Assembly (NCBI GenBank): GCA_021229015.1 | Contig: CM037781.1 | Span: 37,679,897-37,743,896, forward strand | Length of the DNA: 64,000 nt | Direction of reading: 5' to 3' | DNA from: Solen grandis | Lineage: Eukaryota; Mollusca; Bivalvia; Adapedonta; Solenidae | In this document: positions 12,901 to 27,900 of the stretch, piece by piece | Position numbering within the stretch: position 1 is the first letter of the stretch | How the letters are laid out: each line of letters opens with the position of its first letter | The notes under the pieces: model-generated | Seen by the model: the letters and a program-made list of their open reading frames with translations, nothing else | Told to the model about the DNA's origin: nothing | Database searches by the model: none | Position numbers and translations under genes: made by a program

Positions 12901-15900
12901 TGTTTATAGCCTAAATCTCTTGGCCATGTTAAATAATGGCTGATATCTGCCCATTAGGTCTAGAGTTATGGCACTTGTGCTCTGGGTGAGCTTTTATGAC
13001 CGCCTTTTGTCCGTCATATATTGTCCGTCGTCAACAATTGCTTGTGAACACTCTAGAGGCCACAGTTTCAGCCCAATCTTCATAAAATTTGGTCAGGATG
13101 TTCGTCTACATTATATTTCAGATGAGCTCGAAAATGGGTTATGTGGGGTCAAAAACTAGGTCACCAGGTCAAATATTAAAAAAAAACTTGTGAACATGCT
13201 CGAGGCCACAGTTTTGGTCCAGTCTTCATGAAACTTTGTCAGGATGTTTGTCTTTATGCTATGTCAGATATGTTTGAAATTGGGTCATGTTGGATGAAAA
13301 TTGGTCAGGATGTTTGTCTACATGATATCTTGGATGATCATGAAATTTTAGCCTAACCTTAATGTAACTTGGTCAGAATGTTTGTTTACATCAAATCTCG
13401 GATGAATTCAAAACTGGGCCACATAGGGTCAAAAAGTAGATCACTAGGGCAAATTTTAGAAAAATCTTATGAACACTCTAGAGGCCTACATTTTTGTCCC
13501 AGTCTTCATTAAACTTGTTAAGAATGATAACTGCATGAACTTCCAGTTCAGTGCAAATTTAGGTAGGATCAAAATCTAGGTCACTTAGTCAAATGTTAGA
13601 AAAACACTTTAGATGCCACATTTTTTGTCATCATGCCTAACACAGCAATCTTACTCAGGTGAGCAACACAGGGCCATCTTGGCCCTCTTGTTTAATATTT
13701 ATGATGTTTATAGCCATTAAATCTCAGCTAAGATCTATTATGGCTGATTTCACACCATAAGGGCAGGAGAAACAGGTCCGTGTATTATCCAAAAATGCTA
13801 TATTTCACTTTATTGACTTAATAGTTTTTTGTCAAGCCTGCTTGCAGAAGATTGACATAGTCTCCACAGTTTCTGTTCAGTGTATTTGCCTTATGCATTT
13901 ATGTGTCCTCCGTGCATTCGGGTCTTCCTCCACCTGTAATTAGCTGGACGTTGCTCTATGGCTGAAATACTGCCGAAGCGATGGTAAACACAATAGTCAA
14001 GTCATTTATGTGAAGGTGCAATAGTGTGTTTGTGCATCTTATGTTCAAGTTTTGCTTATCAGAAATTTAGACCCAGGATTTTCAATTAGCTTTGCAACAT
14101 TGTTTGCCTTAATGAGAGGAAGTGTCTTGTAATATTTAGATTTGAGTCCCTAGTTCCCAGGTGCCTCTTAGAGTCAAACGGTTATGTTGTTGCAATTCCT
14201 TGTCAGGGCAGTAACTTATTTTAGGATTCTCAAATAATTTGTCAGTAAGAGATGATATGTTGAGCACTTGAGATGATGCTCAAGGTTGCTTTTTGAAGAG
14301 AAATGTCACGTGATGGATTTGCTTGTCTGTGATGTAACTTGTTACTGGATCAAAGGATTCATAAAAAGTTTGGCAATAAGATTTGCCTCAAGAAGATGTG
14401 TTGTGCTAAATAGTCGGGCCCTTAGCAATAAGGTCAGGTGACACTTAGAGGTAAAATGTCACAATGTCGCTGGATTTACTTGTCCACACTGTAATTTTGA
14501 CATAGATTTTCAAATAATATGGCATTAAGATTTGGTTCTTTGAGATGATGTGTTACACTCAATGTTGGGTCCGAAGCCTAAAAAAAATCCATTAAGATCT
14601 ACATGATATTTGGTAGTGGACCTCTACCAAGTTTGTTCAAATCATGGCCCTGAGGTAAAAATTGGATCTGCCCGAGAGGTCACTTGAATTTATATAAACT
14701 TATATTGGGGTGTGACCTTAAAAACTTGGACAGCAGGTAGAGTTTTTTTGTGTGACTTAGATAATCTTGATGTAATTCTGCATGGATTATGTATTCAGTT
14801 TGACTATGCTATAACAGGCAATGAAGGAAATGTTTCTCAGGTAATTCAGCGACTTAAGGGCCATTTTGGCCCTTTTGTTATAAATTGCCAAATACCTTTA
14901 GAGTCAGGGTTCTTTCTATATAGAATCAGGTTGTCAAAGACACAAAAATGTTTGCAAGGTTACATCAATTAGATTATTCAACCTCTTAAACGTTGTGTGT
15001 AAAATTGTGTTTTCTATACCAGGGGCCTCATACAGATGAACAACGAGACCTACATCATACAGCCCTTGAAGGGTGTGATTGGAAATGTAAGTATTTATTA
15101 AGTCTTTTCTCATGTTTTATATTTGTACACTTTGATTCAATCAATTTGCAACCTGCAACAAGCATATCAAACTCCCAATGGATGTGAAGGACTGATCACA
15201 TTAATTAGACTTGAACCCATTTAATACCACTCATTCGCATCTTTCTGTATCAGTGTAAAACACCACAACAAATTCTGATCAGAGCAATGGTTTAAAGCAG
15301 TAACTTTAATCAAAGTTCCTGATGAGCAGTATAAAGGTTCTTTCCTAAAGGGTTAAACAGTAAATTGCATCTAATCACTAGCATCTGTTTTATTACTGTT
15401 TTGGTCAGGGTGATGATCTTTTAGGGTCAACGGATATGCATCTGTTTTATTACTGTTTTGGTCAGGGTGATGATCTTTTAGGGTCAATGGATATGCAATG
15501 TCTTCAGTCCTGTTTACATTCCAGTATCTTCATTTCTTGAAAAATCTTAATCAAACCTGGAGACAAACAACCCTTATGGCCATGACTTTCAAGCCAAGCT
15601 TGAAGATAAATATTGAACCATTGAATTAGAGGTTTTGCCCTCAAACTATGAAAAAATTAACTTATTTTACTCACTTGTGCAATCTTGATCAAACTTGGAA
15701 GCAGTATATATGGCTATTATCTCTCAGCTTAATTTGATATTGTCTGATATCAGGCCATAAGACTAGAGATTATGGCCTTTGAGCTAATTATAAAAATATG
15801 CCTAGATTTCAGTTTATTTATAGGAGGCAATCATGTTTTCGAACTTAGAATCATTGCTTATGGCCATAATTTGTTTATGGTGGATATCTTGCCATAAGGT

Positions 15901-18900
15901 TGGGGAAGGAGACTCTTTTAATAAGACCAATGGTAGGTAGTCAGGTGAGAAAAATAGGGCCATCATGGCCTTTTGTTAGCTCACCTGTTCATGGTGAGCT
16001 ATAAGGGTGGGTCAGTGTCCATCGTCCGTGCCTCCATTGTCAACTATTTCCTTTAAATAACATCTCCTCCTAAACCACTGAATGGATTTTGACAAAGCTT
16101 CACAGGAATCATCCTTATGTGGCCCTCTATCAAAATTTTTCAAATTATTTTGATTGTTTGAAAAAGTAGGTTACTGTTGAGGAGCTAAAAATAGATTTAA
16201 AAAATGCAAACTTAAAAATCTTCTTCTGCAAAACTGCAGGGCCCAGAGCTTATATATTTGGTGTGTAGCATAGTCTAATGGACCTCTACAAAGTTTATTC
16301 AAATCAGATATTTGGTGTGTAGCATAAGTGTCTAGTGTACCTCTACCAAATATGTTTAAATCATGGCCCTGGTGTCAAAATTGGCCCCACCCCTGAGGTC
16401 ACTTGATTTACACAGACTTAAATAAGAAAAAAAGAAAAATCTTCTTCTCAGAAATGGCCTCACATAACACAGCCTCATAATACAGGAATAACACATCTTC
16501 ACAATACAAGTATAACACTACCTCACAATATAGGCATAGTACAGCCACACAATACAAGTGTAACACTACCCACAATAAAAATTTTCTTCTCCGAAATGGC
16601 CTCACATAACACAGCACACAATACAGGCATAACGCAATTTCTCAATACATGCATAACAAAACCTCACAAACAGGCATAACACAGTCACATAATACAGGAA
16701 TAACACATCTTCACAATACAAGTATAACACTTCCTCACAATATAGGCATAGTACAGCCTCACAATACAGGCATAACGCAATTCACAATACATGCATAACA
16801 AAACCTCACAATACAGGCATAACACAGTCACATAATACAGGAATAATACAGCCTCACAATACAAGTGTAACACTACCTCACAATACAGGCATAACAAAAC
16901 CTCACAATACAGGCATAACAAAACCTCACAATACAGGCATAACAAAACCTAACAATACAGGCATAATACAGCTTCACAATACAGGCGTATTACAGCCTCA
17001 CAATACAGGCATAATGCATCTTCACAATACAGGCATAATACAGTCTCACAATACAGGCATAATACAGCCTCTCAATACAGTCCTAACACAGCCTCTCAAT
17101 TCAGGCTTAACACAACCTCACAATACAGGAATAACACAGCCTCACAATACAAGCGAAACACTACATAGTACAGCCTTATAATACGGGATTGAACATCATT
17201 AGCTCTCAGTTGTGTAGAACACATATGCAGTGGCAAGTGATCTCACCATATGGTATAAGTATAGAGGGATGTTTTTACAATTAGTTGAAACAGTTTGTGG
17301 CCTGCACTGGAAACTCTTTGAACAGTTATCCAAGTGCTAGATGCTTCAAACCCTGTGTGAGTCTATTTTGTATAAATTGCCATGGTAATAAAATCCCAGA
17401 TGCTGCTGTAATGAAGATGTGTTTGCGGCCTGCATTAAGCTTCATACTCCTTTTTTCCTGTATGTAAGTGCATGTCAGAGCAATGACTTAATGATAATGA
17501 TCATGAACTGGTATCCAAACATGCTTGTGGTTTATAATTATAGCCAAATGCCTGTAGCTCAGGTAAAAGAATAAAAAAGGGAAAACTTGCTAATTTGTCT
17601 GTTCCGTATGAGTTAGTCAAACAACAGGATCGCAACTGTCAGGCAATTACTTCAACTGATGCTTCAAATTTCTCCAATTATATTTCATGAGCTATAATGC
17701 AAAAAAACAAAAAAAATCAAACCAATTTGGCAAGTACTGTGCAATGACCTTAATATAGCTTTTGTTTGTAATGATTGTCTGGTGCAGACATTTGAATATA
17801 TTTATGCTGGTAAAATAGAAATATACAGTGAAACCTCGTTAGTCCGGGCTCCATTATTCTGGAAACCTCGCCATCCGGACACTTTTCTCTTGGAACGGAT
17901 TTCCACAATGTAAAATGATTTTGGGAACCAATCTTCCATTTGCTATTTAAAATGACTCGATAATCCGGGTACCAGTTCAGACTGGATTTCCCACCTACTA
18001 TTTTTAGACATCATTCGGACTACTCTTTGCGCGTGACTGTTATAGAAGTGTCACCTGCAGATTGTTTACACATAGCCGCGAGCGCTTCACACTAATCAGT
18101 CCAGAGAACAGGGGGCAATTAAGGGCTGGTATAGCCGCAAGCTTCATATATAACTAGCGAGTGAAGAAGGTAAAATTTATTCACAGCTGCAGATGTATGC
18201 TGTAAAAAGAGACAGAAAAGCCAACCATCCTTTAGATCGTCTTTTGTTCATATGTTCTATTTTCAGTGCGTACATTTAATATTCATTTGTTTGTGACTGT
18301 TTTGGCTAAAATAATTAAATCCAATTCATTTTGCTCACGAATGCAGAACAAGAAATGGGTCACAATTATGCTGTCACCTACTTAAGGTGTCTTTTTCTTC
18401 TCTTAAAGAATGCTGATGTCAAGGATGGATTTAAATAAGATTAAACCATCATTTGTATACATCAATTTAAATACATAATCATATATAGTCCTAAGCTTAT
18501 AATTTTAAATATAATTATTATTAATGGAAATCAAACATAAACACACACACACACACAGTGTCCAATGAGCAAGTATGAAAGAAAGAAAGAAAAAAGAAGA
18601 AGAGAGATATGGATTGATTCATTAATACGGAAAATTCATTAATCCGGAAATTTAAACAAGGACCAAAGTGTCCGGACTAATGAGGTTTCACTGTACATAT
18701 CTTTATACATACATGTATTTGGGTTTTCTGTTTGCTAGTAATTCATATGTTTTACATCCATTTGGTTCTGTTCAAAATATAATACTTTATTTAATGACAT
18801 AACCCTGTATTATGACAATTTTCTTTCATTTCAAATGTTTTCAGCTTAACTTATTAGCCTATAGTAAAACTCTTAAATTCTCTCCCAGACAGAATGAAAA

Positions 18901-21900
18901 AAGATAGTAGGTTAAAGTTGTATGAACTTTTTGTCCATTTGATTGGCACAGGTCTCACTTTATGTTCTCTTTTTGCCAATATATTGTATTAGTGTATCAT
19001 ATATTTGTATTGTATATATTTATCTTAAATGAATATTGTACCTGTGTATTGTACATGGATATTTTACTGTTGTATAATACATGTTTATTGTAAATGTGAA
19101 TTGTATCTATTAAGTTGTTGTGTGTATTGTATATGTGCATTGTATCTGTGCATTGTACCTGTGTATTGTATCTATGTATTGTATTTGTGTATGTATCTGT
19201 GTATTGTACCTGTGTATTGTATCTACATTTCTCTGTGTTTTTCTGCAGGATGATCATCCCCACATCCTCTACAAAGCGACACCTTCAGAGAAGGAACGGT
19301 GCGGGAATGACCAGGGGAAGTGGCTGCCCTTCAATATGCTGCATGAGGGGGAATTCGACAGGAAACTTCGTTTTCTTCATGCGCAGAGGGTACGTAAATA
19401 ATATAGAAATATTGATCATAGAATGTGCTCTAACACTGAGCATTGGGCTTGGTGTATGCATAAGTGTTTCATTGTTTGAGATACACAGATAAAGGTGTAA
19501 GGTGCTTAACCTCTTTCTTCATGGAGACTCATTCAAACGTCTTTACATGTTACTTCATGCAGACACATTTTGACTCAATTACCTGTTACTTCATGGAGAC
19601 TCAAATTGATGCAGTCGGTATTTAACTGAGTCTTATTTTTCAGGTTTTGCTGAATCAGACTTAGAGTTTGATTTGACAAAAAGTCATACAAATAACAATC
19701 TTATTTATATCTTATTTGATAAACAATCAAAATCTCCTCATATATCTAATCGTTCTCTCACTCGGCATCTTCCAAATCCCAGAAGTATAAATGATCTCAC
19801 ATTTCCGCTTCAAGTGAAATTAAAGAATTAATTGATTATTACCTGCTGTTTTCTTGAGTCAAGAAAATTGAAAAGATATATAAAATTTATTTAATTTTAT
19901 ATGTAAGTGGGTATTTTTTAGCTCACATGAGCACACCGTGCTCAAGGTGAGCTTTTCTGATCGCCTTTTGTCCGGCGTCCGTCGTCCGTCGTCCGTGCAT
20001 CCGTGCGTGCGTGCGTCCGGCGTCAACAATTGCTTCAAACAACATCTCCTCCTAAACGGCTTGGCCAATTTGAAAAATATTTTGCAGGAATGTTCCTTGG
20101 ATGAAGCTCTACTAAAGTTGTATAAATGGTTCTGGTCCATTGCATAATTAGGTCACAGGAGCTAAAAATAGATTTTAAAAATGCAAACTTTGAAAATCTT
20201 CTTCTGCAAAACTGCAAGGCCTAGAGCTTAGATATTTGGTATGTAGCATCATCTTATGGGCCACTACCAAGATTGTATAAATCATTGCCCTATGGTGATA
20301 AATGACCCCGCACCAGGGGTCACTTGTTTTACATAGAGTTATATAGAAAAATCTTAAAAAATCTTCTTCTATGAATCCATAAGGCCTAGAGCTTAGATAT
20401 TTGGTATGTAGCATCATCTTATGGGCCACTACCAAGATTGTAAAATCATAGCCCTATGGTGATAAATGACCCCGCACCAGGGGTCACTTGTTTTACATAG
20501 AGTTATATAGGAAAATCTTAAAAAATCTTCTTCCATTAATGCATAAGGCCTAGAGCTTAGATATTTGGTATGAAGCATCATCTTATGGGCCACTACCAAG
20601 ATTGTACAAATCATAGCCCTATGGTGATAAATGACCCCGCACCAGGGGTCACTTGTTTTACATAGAGTTATATAGGAAAATCTTAAAAAATCTTCTTCCA
20701 TAATGCATAAGGCCTAGAGCTTAGATATTTGGTATGAAGCATCATCTTATGGGCCACTACCAAGATTGTACAAATCATAGCCCTATGGTGATAAATGACC
20801 CCGCACCAGGGGTCACTTGTTTTACATAGAGTTATATAGGAAAATCTTAAAAAATCTTCTTCTATGAATCCATAAGGCCTAGAGCTTAGATATTTGGTAT
20901 GTAGCATCATCTTATGGGCCACTACCAAGATTGTACAAATCATAGCCAAATGGTGATAAATGACCCCACACCAGGGGTCACTTGTTTTACATAGAGTTAA
21001 ATAGGAAAATCTTAAAAAATCTTCTTCTATGAATCAATAAGGCCTAGAGCTAAGATTTTTGGTATGTAGTAGCATCTAATGGTTCATTACAAAGATTTTC
21101 AAAGTCTTGGCCCTACGGTGATAAATGACCCTGCGTCCAAGTCTTCTCTGAAACCATATGGCCCATTGCTTAGATATTTGGTGTGTAGTATTGTCAGGGG
21201 TAAAATGTTTTAGATTAAGTTATATCAGAATCCTTGTCTGTTTAAAAACCTTGACATCAGTTGAAGCAATGGTACTCAGGTGAGCGATTCAGGGCCATCA
21301 TGGCCCTCTTGTTTTATTTTCTTTTTTATTTTTGTTTTGGGTTGGGTGGGTTCTCTTTTGTGACATACTAATTTCAAGCTGCAAAAGTTGCATCCCTCCA
21401 GATATTAATTGGAATAATAATTATTTATCTCATTCCTATTGGGGTGAAAGAGGTACTTTATTTACATCATGATGCTATCATTCATGTTTAACATTACGTT
21501 TTAGGCCTGAACTATACAGGTACCTGTCACAGTGTCAAAACCCAATATTCCACAATGATAAGGTAGGTCAGTGACTGGCTTATCAATTAGATACAGGTTA
21601 TCTGTACACTGATAGCAACATGATTCTGGGTAGGTTTTATGCATGGTTGGCTTAAAATAAAGGGTTAAGATACACAGGTTAAGAAATAGTGTTCTTGAGA
21701 AACACAGGTTAAGGTACGTGGTGCTTAATTTACACAGGTTAATATGTAGACTGCTTGAGATACACAGGTTAAGGTGTAGAGTGCTTGAGATACACAGGTT
21801 AAGGTGTAGAGTACTTGAGATACACAGGTAAGGTGTAGAGTGTTTAAGATACACAGGTTAAGGTGTAGAGTGCTTAAGATACACAGGTTAAGGTGTAGAG

Positions 21901-24900
21901 TGCTTGAGATACACAGGTAAGGTGTTGAGTGTTTGAGATACACAGGTTAAGGTGTAGAGTACTTGAGATACACAGGTTAAGGTGTAGAGTGCTTGAGATA
22001 CACAGGTTAAGGTGTAGAGTGTTTGAGATACACAGGTTAAGGTGTAGAGTGTTTGAGATACACAGGTTAAGGTGTAGAGTGTTTGAGATACACAGGTTAA
22101 GGTGTAGGGTGTTTGAGATACACAGGTTTAGGTGTTGGGTGTTTGAGATACACATGTTAAGGTGTAGGGTGTTTAAGATACACAGGTTAAGGTATAGAGT
22201 GTTTGAGATACACAGGTTAAGGTGTAGAGTACTTGGATACACAGGTTAAGGTGTAGGGTGTTTGAGATACACAGGTTAAGGTGTGGGGTGTTTGAGATAC
22301 ACAGGTTAAGGTTTAAAGTGTTTGAGATACACAGGTTAAGGTGTAGAGTGTTTGAGATACACAGGTTAAGGTGTAGAGTGTTTGAGATACACAGGTTAAG
22401 GTGTAGGGTGTTTGAGATACACAGGTTAAGGTGTTGGGTGTTTGAGATACACAGGTGAAAGGTATTTTAGATACACAGGTGAAAATAGTTTGAGATACAC
22501 AGGTTAAGGTGTAGGGTGTTTGCGATACACAGGTTAAGGTGTAGGGTGTTTGCGATACACAGGTTAAGGTGTAGGGTATTTGTGATACACAGTTTAAGGT
22601 ATGATATGATTATAACTGATTCTTCAGACACAACTTTAAAAATACACTTACATACAAGCCTACTGTGTCATGAAATCTTTAGTACCAGATTTCAGTGTTA
22701 TATGCTTCTCTGTTAGATTCTGCATTAGCTGAACAGACTTGCAGTCTGTTTTGATGGTAGGTTTATTGTCCTCACATCCAACATCTCTTTACTCCAGATG
22801 CTCACTCCACAGCTGGTGAAGGACAAGAAAGACAAGTACCTGAAGCTAGCATTAGTGCTGGACCATTCTATGGTAAGTAAAGGGATTAGTTTAAACTTAT
22901 TTATTTTACGCTGATTGGGAAACAAATTCTTAAAACTTATACTGTTCCCTCTCATCGGTTCCTGGGTAGGACCAGTACTTTGCGCCCAGGAAGGTCATAA
23001 AGAACTCTTGCCTCCAATGGGGTTTGAACCCACAACCTTCGGATCTGTAATTGGATACGTTACCATAGGACCAAGGCGCCCTCAAGTATAGGGACAGGTT
23101 GTTGCCATGGGGACTGGTGAGCTAAGCAGAATTACGTGGATTAAATTCATAACCACAAAACTTATGATACTTTTCCTAAAGTAAAGAGAGTAGTAAGCAG
23201 AATTACATACATGAATTATTATTATACTGCAAAGTAAAATTCTCTCTTCTGATTGGTCAATAAGCTTTATACATAACGTCATGTAAACTGGGTATATGTA
23301 TGCCACACATCATCCGTATTTATTAAGGCAGAAACTGGGCTGAACTTTGCAGTTTAACCCTTTCCCTCATAGAGGACACCATGAAAAGACCTATGCGAAC
23401 AGCATAAAACCAGATCAGCCTGCGAGTAACTCGCAGGCTGATCAGGTTTTATGCTGTTCGCTGCTCCTCAGTGGAATGGAAATGAGGATTTCGTAATTAA
23501 ATTTGATAAGGTTTAACTGTGGTTTTCTGCAGATCAGGCTTTATGTGGAACCTACTGAGTGCGTCAAAATGAGTCTATATGAGGGAAAGGGTTAATTAAT
23601 CCATTATACAGTTTCCTGACAGGGTACATGACATTTATTCCTGGCTGAGAAAATCGGCTCGGGTGACATGACTTTCCTCAGTTGGGAATAAATAGTCATG
23701 TACCCTGTCAAGAAACTGTATGACTAATAATAATCACATATTAAATTGTTGCAGCAATTGTTAACTAATAAACTATGGGTCAGAATTTGATTCACACAAT
23801 TACCCTCAACCATAATTGCTGAAATAAAGCTGTCCAATTACAAATTGAAGTTCAGCTTCTTAAACCTTATATACAGAAACACTTAAACAAATCTATTTCA
23901 CATCACCTCTTGGTCTTTCACCATCATTAAAAGTCACATGGATTAAAAACTATTTACAGTCACATAAATGTAACACTTGTGAAACATGCCAAATAGGAGT
24001 CTATTTAAGCTTTTCTTCTGAGATATTTTTTGGAGATCATCCACCATTTCAGACAACCTCAGAATTGCTGAAACAAGGATGATCCCTAATGTTAAGCTGT
24101 TTTTCGGAGAAGCCAGACATGAGTGATTATAACTAATGCTGGTTATATGTGTGATTATCATTATTGGCAGGTCATATCTTGAGTATGACTGATGCTGGTT
24201 ATATGTGTGATTATCATTACTGGCAGGTCATATCTTGAGTATGACTGATGCTGGTTATATGTGTTATTATCATTACTGGCAGGTCATATCTTGAGTATGA
24301 CTGATGCTGGTTATATGTGTGATTATCATTACTGTCAGAAGGTCATATCTTGAGTATGGCTGATGCTGGTTATATGTGTGATTATCTTTACTGTCAGAAG
24401 GTCATATCTTGAGTATGACTGATGTTGGTTATATGTGTGATTATCATTACTGTCAGAAGGTCATATCTTGAGTATGACTGATGCTGGTTATGTGTGTGAT
24501 TATCATTACTGTCAGAAGGTCATATCTTGAGTATGACTGATGCTGGTTATATGTGTGATTATCTTTACTGTCAGAAGGTCATATCTTGAGTATGACTGAT
24601 GCTGGTTATATGTGTGATTATCATTACTGTCAGAAGGTCATATCTTGAGTATGACTGATGTTGGTTATATGTGTGATTATCTTTACTGTCAGAAGGTCAT
24701 ATCTTGAGTATGACTAATGCTGGTTATATGTGTGATTATCATTACTGTCAGAAGGTCATATCTTGAGTATGGCTGATGCTGGTTATGTGTGTGATTATCA
24801 TTACTGTCAGAAGGTCATATCTTGAGTATGGCTGATGCTGGTTATATGTGTGATTATCTTTACTGTCAGAAGGTCATATCTTGAGTATGACTGATGCTGG

Positions 24901-27900
24901 TTATGTGTGTGATTATATTTACTGTCAGAAGGTCATATCTTGAGTATGACTAATGCTGGTTATATGTGTGATTATCATTACTGTCAGAAGGTCATATCTT
25001 GAGTATGACTGATGCTGGTTATGTGTGTGATTATCATTACTGTCAGAAGGTCATATCTTGAGTATGACTGATGCTGGTTATATGTGTGATTATCATTACT
25101 GGCAGGTCATATCTTGAGTATGACTGATGCTGGTTATATGTGTGATTATCTTTACTGTCAGAAGGTCATTTCTTGAGTATGACTGATGCTGGTTATATGT
25201 GTGATTATCATTACTGTCAGGTCATATCTTGAGTATGACTGATGCTGGTTATATGTGTGATTATCATTACTGTCAGAAGGTTATATCTTGAGTATGACTG
25301 ATGCTGGTTATATGTGTGATTATCATTACTGTCAGAAGGTCATATCTTGAGTATGGCTGACTCTGGTTATATGTGTGATTATCTTTACTGTCAGAAGTTC
25401 ATATCTTGAGTATGACTGATGCTGGTTATATGTGTGATTATCTTTACTGTCAGAATTTCATAACTTGAGTATGGCTGACTCTGGTTATATGTGTGATTAT
25501 CTTTACTGTCAGAAGTTCATATCTTGAGTATGGCTGACTCTGGTTATATGTGTGATTATCTTTACTGTCAGAATTTCATAACTTGAGTATGGCTGACTCT
25601 GGTTATATGTGTGATTATCATCTTTGTCAGAAGGTTGTATCTTAAGTATGACTGATGCTTTGAGGTACCAGGATTTTTAATTAAGGCTGATGGTACTAGG
25701 GTGAACAATGTAGTGCCACAATGACCCTCTTGTCTCAGAAAAGTCTTAGAAAAGAATGTCTTGTGTGGCAAGTTTCTTGTATATATTAATGAGGTGAAAG
25801 TTTCATGTGGTAAATGCGAGCTGCCAGTCATGTGTTGGGATGGGTTGCAGAGCCCCATCTGTGTGAACCCAGAACACATCCCTCCTTGCTGTGATGACTC
25901 ATTGTTCAATGTGGCAAGCTCACTTTCCCTTTATTGAATTTAGTATGAAGTCATTGTTAGCTATGCAGAGTTCAGTGTTTGATCATGAATGTATAGTAGC
26001 TGATGTTGGCAGTGCTGAATCTCATTTGATTAAGTGTTACACAGTTTGATCATTTTGTTTAGATATAAATTCAGTATCACAAATGAATGGAAATAAATAA
26101 AACATTTCTTTAATTTCCACGAAGATGCATCTTGATAGTTGCTAGATAACAGCAAAAAGTGTGTAGGGGAAGTAACTTCATATTCATGTTAGTTAATCAA
26201 TTCTGGTGGCTTCCCCTTTTGTTGAATGAACTATAAGAATTAATGTTTCATTCATCAAATTAATGGTGTTATGATACTGTAAAAAATTAATAAGTTGAAC
26301 TTGTTGAAACTGTTAGAATAAAAAATAAGCTGTAATTGACACTGTATGATATTGCTAGAATAAATGCCAAAAAAGTAAAAAAAATCCAATTAGTATTAGC
26401 AGTATTATGTATTTAAGCAACCAAAATTAATTGTAAGAGGAAATGAATTTTAAGGTGTGGCATAAGTATGCAAGTTTTATTTATTAAGATTAATTCATGT
26501 TGTTTTTTTTGGTGGACCTGTTCACCAACCTTTAAGACTTTGCATTATTAACAATAGACTGTGGTCATCAAACAATAGACTAAAGTCATCTAACAATAGA
26601 CTAAAATCATCTAGTGTGTTCATACTTCATCTACCTATGTATAAACTTCATCTGCAATGTAAACACCTCACCTACATTGTACAACCACATCTACATTGTA
26701 CAAACCACACCTACATTGTACAAACCACACCAACATTGTACAGACCACACCCACATTGTCCAAACCACATCTACATTGTACAAACCACACCTACATTGTA
26801 CAAACCACACCAACATTGTACAGACCACACCCACATTGTCCAAACCACATCTACATTGTACAAACCACACCTACATTGTACAAACCACACCTACATTGTA
26901 CAGACCATACCCACATTGTACAAACCACATCTACATTGTACAAACCACACCTACATTGTACAGACCACATCTACATTGTACAAACCACATCTACATTGTA
27001 CAAACCACATCTACATTGTACAGACCACATCCACATTGTACAAACCACATCTACATTGTACAAACCACACCTACATTGTACAGACCACACCCACGTTGTA
27101 CAAACCACACCTACATTGTACAGACCACATCCACATTGTACAAACCACATCTACATTGTACAAACCACACCTACATTGTACAGACCACATCCACATTGTA
27201 CAAACCACATCTACATTGTACAAACCACATCTTCATTGTACAAACCACACCCACGTTGTACAAACTACACCTACTTTGAACAAACCACCCCTTCATTGTA
27301 CAGACCACACCCACATTTGTACAAACCACATATACATTGTACAAACCACATCTTCATTGTACAAACCACACCCACATTGTACAAACCACACCTACATTGT
27401 ACAAACCACACCTACATTGTCCAAACCATAATTGCATTGTACAAATCACACTGACCTTGTACAAACCACACCTACATTGTATAAACCACACCCACATTGT
27501 ACAAACCACACTTACATTGTCCAAACCATAATTGCATTGTATAAACCACACTGACATTGTACAAACCACACCTACATTGTACAAACCATAATTGCATTGT
27601 ACAAACCACACCTACATTGTACAAACCACACCTGCATTGTACAAACCACAACTACATTGTACAAACCACACCTACATTGTACAAACCATAATTACATTTT
27701 GCAATGTACAAACCACACATGCAGTGTACAAACTCCATATGCAATATTCAAACCTTTTATACAGTGTAACAACCTCTTTTGTAAACCCCCATACAAACCA
27801 CATCTTCAGTGTACCATGTTCAGTTTGAACAATAGAATAAAAAAAAAGGTTTTACTTGGTATTATTGATATGTAACAAAATATATACTTTGTGTTTCAGT

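Noticed and set aside
21874..22458. Repeat-protein-like ORFs (FEIHRLRCRV and ISNTLHLNLC repeats)
   Set aside because: 30-bp minisatellite read in frame on both strands, lying in an ADAM intron.
26614..27454. Overlapping plus-strand ORFs of 221-271 codons, the longest in the window
   Set aside because: All are readings of a 20-bp satellite without stop codons. The same peptide repeat appears in every frame and there is no homology or splice context.
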